Source: Athripsodes cinereus (taxonomy: Eukaryota; Arthropoda; Insecta; Trichoptera; Leptoceridae). From it: a stretch of DNA of 64,000 nt. The translations under genes were made by a program, and so were the position numbers. The stretch lies in NCBI GenBank assembly GCA_947579605.1, contig OX388313.1, forward strand, positions 25,485,214-25,549,213, in the 5' to 3' direction. Below the pieces are notes generated by a model that worked only from the letters and a program-made list of their open reading frames with translations, did not search any database and was not told where the DNA came from. Below are positions 10,601 to 20,272 of this stretch, piece by piece (the first letter of the stretch is position 1; each line of letters opens with the position of its first letter).

Positions 10601-13600
10601 CTTATATAGGCTCCAGATTGCTCTTCTGTCTTTGAAACTCATTCCTATTTCGTTTAGGATGTTAAAAAGTTGTTCCCATTCTACTTTATCGAATGCCTTT
10701 TCTAGGTCGATGAATGCTATATATGTGTTTTTATTAACTGTTATTCTCTTTTCTAGAATAAGTCTGAGACTCAGGATTGCATCTCTTGTACCAGTCTCCT
10801 TGCGGAATCCAAATTGATCTTCTGAAAGTGTTTCGTTTATTTTATTTTCCGCCCTTTTCATTATAATGTTGGTGAGTATCTTAGAAGCGTGTGATATCAT
10901 GCTTAAGGTTCTGTGTTGTTCGCACTTTGTCGTGCCTGCCTTCTTAGGAAGCGCTCGTATCAGACATTTGGCAAAGTCCTCAGGTATCTCTCCTGTGTCG
11001 TATATTTTGCAGACGAGCTTATACAATGTATCAAGCATGCCTTTTCCCGCGCATTTAAGCAGCTCTGATGGAATCAGGTCGATGCCTGGTGCTTTGCCGT
11101 CTTTCAGCTTTGCTAATGCAATATCAAATTCACTTCTTAAGATGTCATCTCCATTATTTTCTACGTCATATTCTGCTTCCAGTGCTTTGCTTTCCTGGAG
11201 TATGCTCTTTCCTTTGTACAATTGTTCTAGGTATTCCTTCCATCTTTTGACGATCAGTTCGTCCTCAAACAGCAGTTTGCCGTTTTTATCTTGTATAGCA
11301 CATCGTGGCTGTGTTTTTTCATTGAAGAAGTTCTTTACTTCAGAGTATGCGGTTTCGAATTTCCTTTGTTTTATATTTCTGTTGATATTTTTGCATTTTT
11401 CTTGCAAATAACATTCCTTTTTCAGCTTGGATTCTCTGTTAATTTTATTCCTTAGGGCTTTATATTCTTTTTTCCCTTCTTCTGTTTGAGAATTCTTTAG
11501 CTTCCTTCTTTCTTCGATCATTTTTAAAATGTCGTCTGTGATCCATTCTTTCCTAGCTTGCGGCTTTCTTTTCTCTAAAACCTCGTCTGCCGCTGCGGTT
11601 ATTTTCTCTTTAATTTTCCCCCATACTTTATCTACATTATCATTGCTCACAAAATCGCATATCTCAGTTTTTTCGTCGTATTTCTCTTTTACTTCCTTTA
11701 TTTTTAGCATCTTTAGGTCCCATCTTTTTGTGGTTCTCTTCTCGAGCCTTTTGAATTTCAGTATGGTTTCCGCCACAACCATATTATGATCGCTATCAAT
11801 GTCCGGACCTGCATAGCTCCTGCAATCTTTAATTTGATTCCTGTATCGTTGACGCGTAAGAATGTAATCAATCTGTAATCGAAATCTGTCTCCGGGAGAT
11901 TTCCATGTATAGCGATGTCTATAGTGGTGTTGAAACCAGGTGTTGGCTACATACATTTTATTTTTGGCGCAAAATTCAATGAGACGGTTACCTCTATCAT
12001 TTCTAGTGCCCAACCCATATGCTCCTACGATTGATCCCTCCCTTTCTTCCCCTACTACTGCGTTCCAGTCTCCCATTACAATAACATTTTCCTCTGCTTT
12101 TGTGTCATCTAGCAATTTTTGGATGTTTTCGTATAGAATCTCAATTTCTTGGTCGCTATGGCTAGATGTTGGCATGTAGACTTGGATCAAAATTGTGTCT
12201 ACGGGTTTGGTATCTAGTTTGACTAATTTTCCACTAGTGCTTTATAATATTGTTAATGCATATCATAAACCATTCTCGTCCATCTGTCATCTGGATGTAG
12301 CAGTGCCCATTTGCGAGCTGTCAAATTGTACATACCTACTTATCTAATCGTAGAAATTCAAGAACTTGAAATAATTTATTGCCAAGTACTTTTTGATTAT
12401 ATGTTGTTACAATTACAAGACTTAGTTCCAGAATAAAAAAAATATTGAGTTTTTACGTAGAATTTTAAAATTATTATACTTGATCTTTTCTGAAATACTT
12501 TCTTGCTTGTTTCTTATGATGTAAAATGAGGTTTGCAATGATGAAAATTTATGATGAATTTATTTAGACACAAAAGAAAAAAATCGTCAATATTAATGAA
12601 ATTAAAGAATTTTTATTTTTTTTATTATTATTTTACCATCACGGCACATCCCACAAGTGGGGTAGCCAGCAGATCAGCTGCATGTAAGAAACATGAAAAC
12701 TGTCCTCTCCGTGCCAATATAAAATCAAGACATTCAGGATGGGAGGCAAACCTCATCGCTGAATTTAAGATGTAAAATGTCTCAATTTTTCGAACACCTG
12801 CCTTTTACAGGACACTCGAAAACTTACGCAGAAGAGTGGGAGACCAATTCTTTACCGGGTGCTTCACGGGACATTAAAGAATAGTTATTTAATTACGAGT
12901 ACCTACTTGAATTAAATGTGCAATTCAAATCATTTTCACGATTAAAACATGTTTATTTATGTATTTGAAGTACCAAAGTACTAGATATTCTAATACCTTT
13001 GTCCATTTAAAGCCTAATCAAGTACCTATGTAACGATTATCAATTTCTATTTTCTGCACAACACTAATATGTTATTGATCTTGAGTTATGAACCTGTATC
13101 TTAGTATCCATCAAGTCATTTACACAATCTTACTAGTACTTAGTGATGTTAATACAACTTTTAAATCAAAATATTAATGCTTTAGTTCATTTTCATGTAT
13201 GTTTGTTTGTATTGTCTTCTATGAATATTGTTGTAAGAAAAGTAAAACCCTCACACAAGAACCATTTTTCGCACGTGTTTTAGAACAAAATCATTTCGTA
13301 GTTTGTGTTACTAAGTTTGTAGGTATGTGAATTGAGTGCATCATTAATTGGTGCCACTGAGAGATAGTCAGACTGTCACCAGCTTTAGAAGCAAATTAAA
13401 AACTGAACTCTTCACTGGCGCCCTTGAGACGGTCTAGGGACTGTTAAACTGCGTCAAAAAATAAAAAAATCCAAAATCATCATCATCATGATAGAATATC
13501 ATAATTTTCGTATGATTGTTTTGAATTAAAATTATATTAATAAAAATAATATAATCCTATCTCACTGTATCTATGACGTTCGAAGTTTATACACAATAAC

Positions 13601-14967
13601 ATGAAAATATCCAAAAACTGTCAATAGGTATATGAAAATAAATAAATGAAAATATTAAAAGAACAGTCACAAATATGAAGGTTTTGTCATTTTAGAAATA
13701 ATTTTTGTTGTCCATGTTGGGATTATTTCAGAGGAAGTTAATTTATGCAATTTAGACATAATGTATTTACTGTCAATTCGCAATTATTATTTCCTGAAAC
13801 ACCCCGGGTTAAATGCTTGTATCGATAATAATTAGTATGAAGTCAAGCCCAGCCTAACAGTTGACAACCATGTCAAACCGGAATGGACAGGCTTGAAAAT
13901 GTTGACAAATGTAGAAAATTCACGTCCATTATTGAGATTCTCATCAATGATTTCACGATAAAGCTCAATCACGGATACGTTATAGTATTAAAGATAAAAA
14001 GCATATTTAATTACACAATCCAAAAAGTCTAAAGAAAAGTTTACCAACCTTGTTTAACATTCAAAGTATAAAATAAATTCTAGGTATCACTTCCGCACCT
14101 ACGAAAGTTGAAATATAGTTAATAAATTTAAGGATATCATAAAGAATAATTTTGACGTGTAATAGATATTGAAGGGTTTAATTGATATCCTCCACAACCT
14201 TAAAATTTAGAGAATACAAACATCAAATTATTGTTACATGATGGAATATTACAATTTTTGTTCCGTAAGTTTTTTTTCTGCAGATTTGAGAGCAAAATTG
14301 GAGATAAAACTATCAAATTGAATTGCGTCCGTCACAACTGGGAGCTTTTTGAGATCCAAGAAAAACATAGAGCCTTAAGAAGCCAATATATTGTGAAATT
14401 GGCTCAAGAGAGAGACCTTGATCAAGAAATAAAACAACTCTCTAAGAAGGTGGCACACCTATCGGCATTAGCAGCCAAAAGTAGGAATGAGTAAGTTAAA
14501 GCTTTAGGTTAGATATGCTTTAAAAGCTTGTAGGTATCTAATATTAGGTTATGAAAGTCAAATAAGGTTCTTCTACTGTCATAAAAATTTTACTTTTTCT
14601 CATCTCCTATGGTTCTTCAGCTCATATAGAGCATTAGTTTGCAATTTCTCTTGTCTAAGTCTGCCATAAAAATATATTGCCACAAAAAAGTATGTTACTT
14701 TTCTTCATCAATTCACAGGCTTATTTCCATTGCAGTTCCCTTGATAATCTTGAACATCTTCATGTCAGATGGGAGATACAGACACAACTATACGATCAAG
14801 AATTTGAGAGACTGGCTGAAGAGCAAATGGTCCTGCAAAGAGACTTGAGACTGTTGGAGGAGAATCATTTAAAGCAATTGGCATTGGAAAAAGATAAATT
14901 GGAAACACTGAAAAAAGAACACATAAGAATCAAAAAATATTATTACAAATTAACGGAAAATGAAAAG
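7477..14967 (+). CDS. Five-exon coiled-coil protein gene (3' end not found)
   Basis: Exons 7477-7637, 8230-8452, 8864-8928, 14284-14490 and 14736-14967 join into 888 nt (296 codons) with no stop. Intron phases run 2, 0, 2, 2, and each junction restores the frame. The first ~130 residues are acidic and Ser-rich. The remainder is charged and heptad-like, with many Glu, Lys, Leu and Gln, as in a long coiled coil. I see no signal peptide, membrane segment or catalytic motif. The start is the first ATG, with AAAA just before it, a favourable insect context. The last exon ends at an AAG|GTATTT donor in phase 0, so more exons must follow; I could not find them downstream. I do not recognise the family. 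A cytoskeletal or ciliary coiled-coil protein is possible, but that is inference only. Confidence 0.65.
7896..8049. mobile_element. 154-bp snap-back insertion with 15-bp TSD in intron 1
   Basis: ACATTAGTTGTAAAT occurs directly before (7881-7895) and after (8050-8064) the insert. The insert begins AGTAAGAATATTCATTTC and contains the exact inverse of those 18 bases at 8001-8018. GTGGCCGTGG is also present in both arms, offset by several bases. Between the arms lies GACCCAACGTTTCACCCACA followed by ACTGTGGCGGG, a hairpin-forming stretch I associate with Penelope-type and other arthropod repeats from memory. The TSD length points to retroposition with 5' inversion. It is part of intron 1 of the coiled-coil gene. 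Confidence 0.75.
8230..8452 (+). CDS. Exon 2 of the coiled-coil gene
   Basis: The exon starts after a TTTGTTTAAG acceptor. Its first base completes the AG carried from exon 1 into a Ser codon, and 74 codons follow to a GAG|GTGAGA donor in phase 0. It encodes a Ser/Asp-rich linker and then a Lys/Glu-rich helix with DPKAKKRLKKAQ and QEEEKEKANKYK. A nearer acceptor-like TTCAG at 8203-8207 was excluded because it puts a stop in frame. Confidence 0.65.
8864..8928 (+). CDS. Exon 3 of the coiled-coil gene, GC donor
   Basis: This short exon of 21 codons plus two bases follows a TTTATTTCAG acceptor and encodes a basic helix (KLSVKNLLLISKKKRRDADLQ). It must end at AAAG|GCAAGT. Two GT alternatives in or beside the exon (GATAA|GTAAGA near 8893, and CAA|GTAGAT at 8933) put stop codons in frame in exon 4. 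The GC donor instead makes an Arg codon and keeps exon 4 open. It matches the usual AG|GCAAGT form of GC-AG introns. Confidence 0.65.
9599..12240 (-). mobile_element. 5'-truncated RTE-like LINE with perfect 10-bp TSD
   Basis: The element lies between two copies of TTTATAATAT (9589-9598 and 12241-12250), taken as the target-site duplication. It is antisense to the host gene in its third intron. The 3' UTR is about 33 nt and has no poly(A) tail. The 5' end is truncated inside the endonuclease domain: coding sense continues about 50 nt upstream of the scored start and then stops at the truncation. An intact long ORF plus a perfect TSD suggests a recent insertion. Confidence 0.85.
9632..12190 (-). 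CDS. Endonuclease / reverse transcriptase ORF of the RTE-like LINE (N-terminally truncated)
   Basis: The product is 852 residues, uninterrupted. The N-terminal part is the second half of an APE-type endonuclease, with GDWN at about 40-43 and SDHN at about 133-136; the first endonuclease motifs are missing. Reverse transcriptase spans about 350-690, with the first catalytic Asp in AFIDLEKAFD (about 495) and the YADD box at about 595-598. The C-terminal region has CETW and the WIGH...GRGRPR pattern common to RTE/BovB-type LINE proteins. There is no RNase H domain. The scored start is a TTG only because the true N-terminus was lost; the frame runs on to about 12239. It probably cannot retrotranspose by itself without a complete endonuclease. 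Confidence 0.85.
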   Translation of the reverse strand: MIQVYMPTSSHSDQEIEILYENIQKLLDDTKAEENVIVMGDWNAVVGEEREGSIVGAYGLGTRNDRGNRLIEFCAKNKMYVANTWFQHHYRHRYTWKSPGDRFRLQIDYILTRQRYRNQIKDCRSYAGPDIDSDHNMVVAETILKFKRLEKRTTKRWDLKMLKIKEVKEKYDEKTEICDFVSNDNVDKVWGKIKEKITAAADEVLEKRKPQARKEWITDDILKMIEERRKLKNSQTEEGKKEYKALRNKINRESKLKKECYLQEKCKNINRNIKQRKFETAYSEVKNFFNEKTQPRCAIQDKNGKLLFEDELIVKRWKEYLEQLYKGKSILQESKALEAEYDVENNGDDILRSEFDIALAKLKDGKAPGIDLIPSELLKCAGKGMLDTLYKLVCKIYDTGEIPEDFAKCLIRALPKKAGTTKCEQHRTLSMISHASKILTNIIMKRAENKINETLSEDQFGFRKETGTRDAILSLRLILEKRITVNKNTYIAFIDLEKAFDKVEWEQLFNILNEIGMSFKDRRAIWSLYKNEMAVIKSGESCAEARVEQGVRQGCSMSPALFNCYIQRAIDELREEMKNWTGVKINGKKVDMIRYADDIALLADSEMELNEALGKMERILLSKYNMKINKEKTKCMVVGKEEATANIAINGVSIKQVSEFVYLGSRINQDGRSKSEIVSRINQARIAFNKKSKILESPNIDLSVRKNLTKAFVWSILLYGCETWTISKSESGRLAAFEMWCYRRMLKIHWSEHVENEEVLTRVGEKRQLLKRISQQRANWIGHNIRHPGLLIAIAEGKTEGTNGRGRPRDAYMDQLKRDMNCGSYVGLKRLAENRDEWRRKTKLVADQSSGL
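12640..12870 (-). mobile_element. 240-bp TAG-tailed dispersed repeat, reference copy (intron 3)
   Basis: Read on the minus strand the element ends TACCCCACTTGTGGGATGTG, CCGTGATGG and then TA-rich triplets. Other landmarks on the plus strand are AGCAGATCAGCTGCATGTAA, CTCTCCGTGCCAA, GACATTCAGGATGGG, CCTCATCGCTGAATTTAAGA and CTGCCTTTTACAGGACACTC. The 3' end resembles the end of RTE elements here (CGGCGTGAGGGTATAGATAG), so it may be a non-autonomous partner. I have no firm family name. Confidence 0.8.
13370..13440 (+). pseudogene. Short CR1-like LINE C-terminal fragment in intron 3
   Basis: The plus strand reads TVTSFRSKLKTELFTGALET and a stop, the FRxxLKTxLF end common to CR1/L2-type LINE proteins. 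It lies in the large intron of the coiled-coil gene. Confidence 0.5.
14284..14490 (+). CDS. Exon 4 of the coiled-coil gene
   Basis: The exon begins after TTTTTTTCTGCAG and ends at ATGA|GTAAGT, a strong donor. Its first base completes the Arg codon from exon 3 and its last two bases carry to exon 5. The product is a charged helix rich in Leu, Lys, Glu and Gln, with segments such as FEIQEKHRALRSQ and DLDQEIKQLSKKVAHLSALA. Reading on past the donor gives a stop within two codons, which agrees with a real exon end. Confidence 0.7.
14736..14967 (+). CDS. Exon 5 of the coiled-coil gene
   Basis: The exon follows TTATTTCCATTGCAG. Its first base joins the GA from exon 4 to make Asp, then 77 codons run to AAAAG|GTATTT. 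It encodes a long continuous coiled-coil segment with heptad-spaced Leu (for example EEQMVLQRDLRLLEENHLKQ). The intron before it is 245 nt. The exon ends in phase 0 without a stop, so the protein continues. Confidence 0.7.
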
Positions 14968-16229
14968 GTATTTTTGACAGAATATTATATTACATAAGCA
15001 TATCTAAATGGCAGTGATAAATGCAAAAAGAAAACGTGTATAGTTTATTAATAATGAGCTTCTAAAAATCTAATTTATTATTTTTGCGATAAAATTCAAA
15101 TTTAATTTATCGTTGGTTTTAGAATTCCAAAAGCCGATTGACATGAAGACTTCATTTTATATTGCGAACTTCTAAGGCCTATAAAAATACATCTTTGGTA
15201 AAATTTAGATATTTACATTTTATATGTTGCTGATTACATTTTTTACCTGTGTGTATATTTATTTTTAAATTAATAAATTATGATAAACTTTATTGTACAA
15301 AATATTTAGACAAATAATAAAAACTAAAAGGTATAATTTAATGCTGACAACCTTTATATTTTACTCAAACATAATAATATTTGTCATTTAAAGTTTCTTT
15401 CATGTGAAATATTATTTTAAGAAGATCTATGAGATAATTATTTAGCAAGACTTTCAACGCTTCATGGATTTTGGGGTACCTTTTCTAACTCCCCAAAAAA
15501 AAAGAGTGCACAATTTGCTGCATTGTGCATGTGAAACAGCCACTCGTAAAGTGTCTTTTACATTCTTCGATACAAAGAATCAATTTTAAATTAGTTGTTA
15601 TTGATGCTTTCAAATTTAAATTAGGTACTTGTAGGAAATATTGATCGAAATAATTTATTTGTATGTCTGATGCAATTATTATAATGAATAAAATAATATT
15701 TTACGTGATTTGCCAATGCATCAATATCTACAGTAGAACATTTAGTTCCCTGTGCAAGTTTTGCGTATTGAATTGATCCATGCCTCTATAAAATTTAGTA
15801 TAGATCATTATCCATGTTCCATTGTGAACCTTGAGACTTATCAACAGCACTACATAATATTACTCTCATTTTACGAAGGTTTTGCTATTCGTGTTATGAA
15901 AGTTATTTTTGTTATTTCTTGTAAGCTCGTATAAAACGATAAATAGATGGAATTATTTAATTAAAATTTGGTACTAGTAACAAAAAGATAATACTACTAA
16001 TTGTTGATACGATTGAATTGTTGTATTAGGAAAATAAATGTATTGTGTTATTGTTCGATTATTGTAAAATGATATTGTGTTTAATAAACTAAACTAAACT
16101 AAACTATTGTAATTGTAGTTCCGATACAATTCTGTAAGAAATTAAATGCAGCTAACGATGTCTTCACTGAAACCAAAATAATATACTCATAGGATGTGAA
16201 ATAACCAGCGGATTAATTATATATATTAT
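14968..16229. other. Downstream of exon 5, probably intron
   Basis: AT-rich. I searched for a coiled-coil exon in phase 0 on the plus strand and found none. It ends with a tandem AACTA run near 16085-16110. Confidence 0.4.
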
Positions 16230-16480
16230 ACTAAACTATGTATACTTAACCCTCACGCCGTGTCCCAAGTGGGGAAGGCAGAGAAAACGGAAAGCCATAT
16301 TGTTTCTATAAAAATCATTTTGCCTGTGCCATAAAAAATGAGACTTTCAGACATACTAAACTATACTTAACCCTCACGCCGTGTCCCAAGTGGGGAAGAC
16401 AGAGAAAACGGATCGCCATATTGTTTCTATAAAAATCATTTTTCCTGTTCCATAAAAAATGAGACATTCAGGATAGCTGG
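16230..16480. repeat. Two tandem copies of an RTE 3'-end-like repeat
   Basis: A unit of about 123-126 bp is present twice (about 16229-16352 and 16353-16478). Each holds CCCTCACGCCGTGTCCCAAG, then GCCATATTGTTTCTATAAAA and AAAATGAGAC. The first part matches the inverted 3' end of the RTE-like remnants in this window (compare 39110 and 17640). The second part resembles the middle of the dispersed 240-bp family, so the unit looks composite. Confidence 0.8.
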
Positions 16481-16879
16481 CGCACAACTCGTCTTTATTT
16501 ACAATTCCTATAAGAATTACGCATATGTCACCTGAGACATGTTAATTTACGCCCGTAATCACACTATAATATGTGTTTACAAAAGTTCAATTTCTTCTGG
16601 CTATGCTAATATTTTTTTCTAAACTAAGCAATGTGAAATGCCTTTCTTCTTTCCAATAAATCTTCTGTGTTTGCCCTGAAGTGTTTACACTGCATTGGGA
16701 TGGATGGGTGATATAAATAGTCGAAGGCTGTCGAGGCAGTATTGCACACTACATACATACACTACACTATACTCTGTCTGGTATTGTACTGAATTGTGTA
16801 TACATATAGTGTGTACTTATACTTAATATTATAGTATTAACAATACACGGTATTATGTGGCATAGTACTGCCGCCACGC

Positions 16880-17005
16880 TGCATAATGTTGTAACACGCT
16901 TAATTGAGGGGTTGGTCTGACTGGATCAATGTGTTTTTTTTATTTTATGAATGTTTTGTCAAATCTCTGTATGTTTCTCTTTGAAGTATCTATTTTATAA
17001 TATAC
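16880..17005 (+). repeat. LINE 3' UTR remnant (same family as 61821-62065)
   Basis: It holds GTAACACGCTTAATTGAGGG, then GGTCTGACTGGATCAA and ATGTTTTGTCAAATCTCTGT, matching the tail at 61940-62065 with many changes. No coding part remains next to it. Confidence 0.6.
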
Positions 17006-17324
17006 CGTTCCTCTCACAGCAACGTCAGAGCGTGACTCAATCGAGCGAAGGAGACTAGTTTTCTCCATGTCCAATGGAAACATGCTTGAACCTGAGTAAA
17101 TCAATTCTCAAGAGAATAACGGGCTTTCTATAATTGGTCCTTGTAGGCTCATGAATCACCTATGTACACTAGAGCTTTAATAAAAAACGTCATTTGCAGA
17201 TTTAATGAAGGGTAAGTGGAGTCTTCGCTATAGCTTTTAGCGCACTATAATACCGTAAAATGGGCAATAATATTTCCTAGTCCCTTTTCCAATCTATTCT
17301 TCTCCTTTGTATCTTCTCTTTTAG

Positions 17325-17466
17325 TTAGAAGGAATGGGTTAGTTGGAAGAAATCGCGCCTCTGCGATAAACTCGCCCTCTGTAAATTGATTGTATGATTG
17401 CATTTGTTTTAAATGTATTTTTGTGTAAATAGGCTTATAATCAATGTACAGTAAAGAATAAATAAA
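17325..17466 (+). repeat. LINE 3' tail, GTTAGTTGGAAGAAATCGC family
   Basis: It contains GGGTTAGTTGGAAGAAATCG, GCGATAAACTCGCCCTCTGT and a TGTACAGTAAAGAATAAATA end. Tails of the same type are at 32452-32590, 36750-36916 and 40728-40862. Only the 36.5-kb copy keeps coding sequence. Confidence 0.7.
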
Positions 17467-17509
17467 TTATCAGGTCACTAGATAAACATTGGATAAAGTT
17501 GGAATTTTT

Positions 17510-17700
17510 TCACACGTGGATCAAATCCTTAAGGACGGCCGCGTGTTGAGTTAGAGAAATCGGCGAACATGTATGAGAAACTGGATGAATGTGGAGGAAG
17601 CGAAAGGAGTTTGAAAGGATAGATCTATATGGCGTTCCGTTCTCTCTGCCCACCCCTCCTGGGACACGGCGTGAGGGTATAGATAGATAGATAGATTTCA
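17510..17700 (+). pseudogene. RTE-like LINE 3' end with TAGA-repeat tail
   Basis: Plus-strand frames read ILKDGRVLS, NRRTCMRNWMNVEEAKGV and KDRSIWRSVLSAHPSWDTA with a stop, the same C-terminus as the remnants at 54180-54336 and 39110-39198. It ends in a (TAGA)n tail at about 17676-17696. Two internal stops show it is dead. Confidence 0.8.
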
Positions 17701-17822
17701 ATTTCCGCACTCGAAATGTCTTCGTGAATGACTTTAAAGTGAATTTCCGATATACACCTTTTTAATACTATGACAATTAAAAGCAATATACATGTAGATA
17801 AAATAGCCTTCCATTTTTCCAT
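17700..17822 (-). CDS. Possible N-terminal exon with signal anchor, cut by an RTE tail
   Basis: An ATG at 17822 (minus strand) starts MEKWKAILSTCILLLIVIVL, a textbook signal-peptide or signal-anchor pattern, and continues KRCISEIHFKVIHEDISSAE. The frame then runs into the (TCTA)n tail of the RTE remnant at 17510-17700. If real, the gene was broken by that insertion or splices before it. I see no splice donor, and AT-rich DNA often gives such hydrophobic frames. Confidence 0.2.
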
Positions 17823-17829
17823 TGAGATG

Positions 17830-18519
17830 CAGTTACAACATTTTACAATTTGTGAGTTTCGGTACAAAAGTAAATGCAATAGTATGTACTTCCATCTGGT
17901 TAGTGCACAAAGTAAAATATACCACCAAAAGCAATACACATATTGTATAGTATGTATCTCAATATACCTATATATTGTTAAAACATCGTAGGCATGCATA
18001 CCTTCATTTGTGTTTGTGTATATTGCATGAGTGTACTGTGTCTGTGTGTGTATTACTATGCCTAGTACTATTAATACACTGTCATGTATATGTGTTGTAT
18101 TTATCTCTTTGTATGTATATGTATATTGTACAATACAACCTACTGTTGCATCTGACGTTATGTTCGCAATAGCTAGACAGTGAACAGGTACAGAACCAGA
18201 TATATATTTTAACATACTATTTTTAACTATTACTTACATTTTGGAAATCACAGTTTAAGATTTCAACCATTCGCACAGAATTCTATTTTGATTTTCTTTT
18301 AAAAAACCCGTCTCAACTTATAAAAAAAACTTCAAGATGTCTCAAATGCACTCTTGAAATATTAGAATTTCCGTTTGATGTTCTAAAGGTTCTATTAGAC
18401 TTTGGAAAATCAGACTCTTCAACGTATAGGATGATCGGATGTGAAAGACCATAATTTTTATTATAAAGAACATGTAAATGATCTTCATTCTATAGAACAC
18501 AAAACTGTCAATGCAAAAT
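17830..18519. other. No gene recognised
   Basis: A TGTGTATGT-rich stretch (17990-18140) gives long chance frames on both strands. No splice sites or domains are convincing. Confidence 0.5.
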
Positions 18520-19114
18520 TAGGGGAACTAGGGGCAAGACGGGATAGTGGGGTAAGATGAGGTACTGGGTTAAAAGTGGAACCGTGCCGAGTAGCCCTGA
18601 ACGCTGGATGACATTAGATGCTCTCTTCGGACCCCCCACTATAGTAACAAGGTTACATCAGCAGTGGTTGCTCTCTCCGTGATGCTGTGATACTAAATGT
18701 GTTTTTCGCATATTTCACGTTATTTCACTTAATTTTGTTGATGGTGTCATTGAAGAAAGAATATCGTGATTCAGATTGTTTGACATTTGATAAACAAGAT
18801 TTAAATATTGAATTTTAAGGGAAGATATTCGATTATTAACTGGATAAAAATATGGTTAATTACTTAATTAATTAATTAATTGATTAATATTCTTAACTAT
18901 CCCGTCTTGCCCCTACCCGTGGGACAAGACGGAATAATTAAGCTTTTTTTTTAAATTGAAGTAAGTATTTATTATTTTTTAACGTTTATGTGATTCATTT
19001 GCTAGATTTAAGATCAAAGTTTTTGTCAATAGACTTTTTTTAAAGAATTTATATATAGAAACGTGTTTTTTGACATTTTAGCTTAACGTTCCCGTCTTAC
19101 CCCTAGTTCCCCTA
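18520..19114. mobile_element. MITE-like element with 25-bp TIRs (GGGGCAAGACGGGA type)
   Basis: The left end TAGGGGAACTAGGGGCAAGA (18520 onwards) is mirrored by the right end, which closes ...ACCCCTAGTTCCCCTA at 19114. The TIRs are about 25 bp with one mismatch. Further inverted copies of the CCCGTCTTGCCCCT motif lie inside at about 18900-18945. The outermost bases are TA, which would fit a TA target site. There is no transposase frame, so it is non-autonomous. The right end abuts a copy of the 240-bp dispersed repeat. Confidence 0.8.
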
Positions 19115-19116
19115 CT

Positions 19117-19280
19117 ACTACTACCACTATACCATCGCGGCATATCCCACAAGTGGGGTAGCCAGCAGATCAGCTGCATGTAATAGACATGCAAGCTGTC
19201 TTCTCTGTGCTAACAAAAATTAAGACATTCAGGATGGATGAAAAACCTCATCGCTGAATTTGAGATGTAAAATGTCTTTA
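19117..19280 (-). mobile_element. 240-bp dispersed repeat copy, abutting the MITE at 18520
   Basis: It starts with ACTACTACTACCACTATACC (TAG-type tail reversed), then CATCGCGGCATATCCCACAA and the usual landmarks. It ends after AAGATGTAAAATGTC and lacks the TTTTACAGG half. Confidence 0.85.
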
Positions 19281-20040
19281 TTTTAATTATCTTATATCGC
19301 AAAACTATCGTACATGCTGAAAAATATGTCAGTTTCTTATTTATTGTATCTCAAATTATAATTTGTGTATTGTGACGATTATTTTAAAATTATTTGGAGT
19401 AAACATATCCCAAATGATTGTCACCCAGAAACGACCCTGAGTAGGGTGCTCATTGGAGGCTGTATGCCACTTTTCGTGGTCTTGTGTTGGCGTCCCCCGC
19501 TCTCCGCCTGTACTTCATATCCGCCCCCGCCTCAACGCAAAAGACCTCTTTCACACAATGAAAAATCAATCGCCAACTGGCATTCGACGACTTCGAAAGA
19601 ATATGTTCGTTTTCAGTCACATATTCGCAGATATGTTTTGTTTTCTTGAATCATATCTTTAAGATAGATCGTTTTGCTCGGATCATTTTTTTTAATTTTA
19701 TAAACTAGTACAGATGATAAATAATTACTAATACAAATCTCATACGTCAATTACAAAAAAAAATCTAATCGATACACTCATTTTAACTAGTTTATTTTTT
19801 CATCTCATCCATGAGTAATTTATTTCGTACCATTTAGGATAAATACAAACAATTATGAAATCAAAATATTTACAATTTATTATGACAATTAAATAAATAA
19901 AAAAATATGATAATTGTGAATTTTATCTGCTCTACAAAAAAGAAAAGATTTTTTGATTGTTAAAGATCCAAAACGAAAATATATAAATTGGTTATTGTTA
20001 AACAAAATAAAAAGTCCCATTTACTTTTTATAGTAGACAT
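19281..20040. other. GC-richer unknown patch, then AT-rich DNA
   Basis: 19440-19640 is GC-rich (GGCGTCCCCCGCTCTCCGCC) with two overlapping 69- and 94-codon frames. Neither shows a domain. It may be a transposon scrap. Confidence 0.4.
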
Positions 20041-20272
20041 TACATACGTAGACAATTCACACATATCGAGCTAGTCCCAAACTAAGATGAATCTTGTATT
20101 AAACGCGACGATACACACATATAAAATGCACTAAACACATATAGGTACATGTAACACCCAGACCCAGGACAATTTGAAAAAGGTCATTCTTCACTTTGCC
20201 CTGACCGGGAATCGAACCCGGGACCTCGTGACTCAAAGGCAAGAGCGTTACCTCCGCGCCACACCGGACGAC
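20041..20272 (-). mobile_element. SINE B copy 1 (tRNA-derived, second family)
   Basis: On the minus strand a tRNA-like head carries an A-box-like TGGCGCGGAGG and a perfect B box GGTTCGATTCC. The body is GAATGACCTTTTTCAAATTG, TCCTGGGTCTGGGTGTTACA and TAGTTTGGGACTAGCTCG. It does not share its body with SINE A. Confidence 0.9.

Noticed and set aside
9534..12179. Several plus-strand ORFs of 60-181 codons
   Set aside because: They are the antisense of the RTE-like reverse transcriptase frame and show no domain of their own.
17625..18215. 196-codon minus-strand ORF
   Set aside because: It runs through a TG-rich simple stretch and into the RTE tail. Only the last 40 codons before the tail have any protein-like character, and they are listed separately at low confidence.
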